Assembly (NCBI RefSeq): GCF_012349115.1
Contig: NZ_PQIG01000064.1
Location: 61,956-125,955, forward strand
DNA from: Rhizobium ruizarguesonis
GTDB lineage: Bacteria > Pseudomonadota > Alphaproteobacteria > Rhizobiales > Rhizobiaceae
Direction of reading: 5' to 3'
DNA: 64,000 nt
Part shown: piece by piece, positions 62,598 through 64,000 of the stretch
Numbering within the stretch: position 1 is the stretch's first letter
How the letters are laid out: each line of letters starts with the position of its first letter
The notes under the pieces: generated by a model
What the model saw: only the letters and a program-made list of their open reading frames with translations
The model's database searches: none
Told to the model about the DNA's origin: nothing
Position numbers and translations under genes: made by a program

Positions 62598-63545
62598 TTA
62601 CCCTTTGACAGCGCCCGCCATCAGACCGCGCACGAAGTAGCGGCCGGCGAGGATATAGACGATGAGCGTCGGCACGGCGGCGATCATCGCAGCCGCCATG
62701 TTGACATTGTATTCGACGACGCCCGTCGAGGTGTTGACGACATTGTTCAGCGCCACCGTCATCGGCATGGATTCACCGGTGCCGGCATAAGCCGAGGCAA
62801 ACAGGAAGTCGTTCCAGATATTGGTGAACTGGTAGATGACGGTGACGACGATGATCGGCAGCGAGTTCGGCAGCATGATGCGGCGAAAGATCTGGAAGAA
62901 GCTGGCGCCATCGACCTGGGCGGCGCGGACCAGTTCGGTCGGAAAGGCCTCGTAGAAATTGCGGAAGAACAGTGTCGTGAAGCCCAAGCCATAGACGACA
63001 TGCACGAAGACCAGATTGACCGTCGGATTGCCGAAGCCGAAGCTCAGGCCCGTGGCGTTCTGCAGCGTCATGCCGAAGCGGCCGAGCGAGCCGAGGATCG
63101 TTGCCATCGGCAACAGCACCGACTGGAACGGGATGAAGCAGGCAAACAGCATCAGCCCGAACACCAGCGTGTGGCCGGGAAAGCGCCATTTGGTCAGCAC
63201 ATAGCCATTCAGCGCCCCCATGATGGTGGAGATCGCCACAGCCGGCACGACCATCTTGATCGAGTTCCAGAAGTAACCCTTGATGCCGGCGCAGGTCAGC
63301 CCGACGCAGGTCTCGCCCCAGGCCTTGATCCAGGGATCGAAGGTCGGCGCTTGCGGCAGCGCCAGCATGTTGCCGTTCTGGATCTCGTCCATCGTCTTGA
63401 ACGAGGTCGTGAGCATGACGAAGAGCGGCATCAGATAGAGGACGGCAAAGATCAGCAGCAGGCCGTAGATGATGACACGGCCGATCCAGCGGGTGTTGGT
63501 GCTGTTCTGCGCCCTGCCGGCTGTCGGTGAGATGATCGTGCTCAT
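62598..63545 (-). CDS. Sugar ABC transporter permease (MalG type)
   Basis: 315 residues with about six membrane segments. The inner-membrane EAA loop is seen as EAFPTELVRAAQVDGASFFQIFRRIMLP in parts (ELVRAAQVDGASFFQIFRRI, about 196-215), the ATPase-contacting motif of CUT1 carbohydrate permeases. Overlaps the preceding permease gene by 4 bases, hence coupled. Together with the adjacent gene forms the transmembrane channel for an unknown sugar or polyol. Confidence 0.93.
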   Translation of the reverse strand: MSTIISPTAGRAQNSTNTRWIGRVIIYGLLLIFAVLYLMPLFVMLTTSFKTMDEIQNGNMLALPQAPTFDPWIKAWGETCVGLTCAGIKGYFWNSIKMVVPAVAISTIMGALNGYVLTKWRFPGHTLVFGLMLFACFIPFQSVLLPMATILGSLGRFGMTLQNATGLSFGFGNPTVNLVFVHVVYGLGFTTLFFRNFYEAFPTELVRAAQVDGASFFQIFRRIMLPNSLPIIVVTVIYQFTNIWNDFLFASAYAGTGESMPMTVALNNVVNTSTGVVEYNVNMAAAMIAAVPTLIVYILAGRYFVRGLMAGAVKG

Positions 63546-64000
63546 CGCGCCTTCTCCTTCAGTTCGGAATAGAGATAGGGAACGATGATTGCCGAGATCG
63601 TCATCAGCATGATGATGGCGCTGGCCGAGCCGACGGCCATTTCGTTGCGCTTGAAGGTGTATTCATACATGAAGTTGGACGGCAGCCAGGCCGAGCCGCC
63701 GGGGCCGCCGGAGGTCAGCGCCACCACGAGATCGTAGGACTTGATCGCCATATGGGCGAGCACGATGAAGGCGGACAGGAAGATCGGCCGCAGCAGCGGA
63801 ATGACGATGCGCCGATAGAGCTGGAATGGCGAGGCGCCGTCAATCTGGGCGGCCTTCATGATCTCGCCGTCGATGCCGCGCAGTCCCGCCAGGAACATTG
63901 CCATGACGAAGCCCGACGCCTGCCAAACACCGGCGATGACGACGGTGTAGATGACGAAGTCCTTGTTCTTGATCCAGTCGAAGTGGAAGCTCGTCCAGCC
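63542..64000 (-). CDS. Sugar ABC transporter permease (MalF type), 5' end outside window
   Basis: The frame is open from 63542 to the right edge, giving 152 C-terminal residues; the visible ATG 63902-63904 is internal because the frame goes on through GWTSFHFDWIKNKDFVIYT. EAA loop GIDGEIMKAAQIDGASPFQLYRR (about 47-69 of the visible part) and terminal membrane segments are typical of CUT1 permeases. It overlaps the MalG-type gene by 4 bases. The substrate-binding protein gene is expected further right, beyond the window. Confidence 0.92.
   Translation of the reverse strand, partial: GWTSFHFDWIKNKDFVIYTVVIAGVWQASGFVMAMFLAGLRGIDGEIMKAAQIDGASPFQLYRRIVIPLLRPIFLSAFIVLAHMAIKSYDLVVALTSGGPGGSAWLPSNFMYEYTFKRNEMAVGSASAIIMLMTISAIIVPYLYSELKEKAR

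Noticed and set aside
1..64000. CRISPR array, insertion sequence, prophage or integrase site
   Set aside because: No regularly spaced repeats, transposase or integrase genes, or terminal inverted repeats of IS type were found; the repeats present are short palindromes in intergenic DNA. The tRNA-Leu gene has no integrase beside it.

Overview
The window looks like chromosomal DNA of a fast-growing rhizobium, most likely the Rhizobium leguminosarum/etli group. This is an inference from GC-rich coding sequence, an aldA/aldR pair like that of R. leguminosarum, a class II (B12-dependent) ribonucleotide reductase, families typical of Rhizobiales (BA14K, DUF1236, HlyU, ChrR-like cupin), palindromic intergenic repeats of the Rhizobium type, and a UgpC-type sugar ABC transporter. 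About 68 protein genes or candidates and one tRNA (tRNA-Leu UAA) are supported. I see no insertion sequence, prophage, CRISPR array or rRNA.

Left part (1-28,700): an SDR cut by the window edge; a ChrR-like cupin without zinc-site cysteines; a compact operon of cysteine synthase, AlaX-type tRNA editing protein, mercaptopyruvate sulfurtransferase and GNAT acetyltransferase; several small metabolic genes; an AraC regulator gene broken by a one-base frameshift; aldA/aldR; a DMT transporter; a PilZ protein; a Tat-exported CpdB-like nucleotidase. Then come three regulator/target groups (LysR-azoreductase, TetR-SDR, MFS), a membrane diguanylate cyclase, HlyU, threonine deaminase, a VanZ-like protein, tRNA-Leu, WrbA, a CinA-like protein, a tandem universal stress protein preceded by a perfect FNR/FixK box, and a Gpt-like phosphoribosyltransferase.

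Middle (28,700-42,700): nrdJ with a NrdR-like box upstream; a patatin next to a secreted ClpP-fold protein; then a nearly complete phenylalanine/tyrosine catabolic locus (phhA, hppD, hmgA, fahA, maiA) with two Lrp/AsnC regulators. Only the aromatic aminotransferase step is missing.

Right part (42,700-54,900) is an envelope/stress neighbourhood: L,D-transpeptidase, LysR, a protein with tandem HARP-like motifs, a double-BA14K protein preceded by a small membrane protein overlapping it by 4 bases, two DUF1236 proteins, a NarL-type two-component pair preceded by a small membrane protein, a Gly/Asn-rich Tat substrate, a DUF883-like protein and an exonuclease III homologue.

The far right (54,971-64,000) is one tight leftward operon: sugar ABC permeases and ATPase, two different GMC flavoproteins, a Gfo/Idh/MocA dehydrogenase and a fumarate-reductase-like flavoprotein. 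It looks like an import-and-oxidise route for a carbohydrate or polyol that I cannot name. It is the best candidate in the window for an undescribed pathway.
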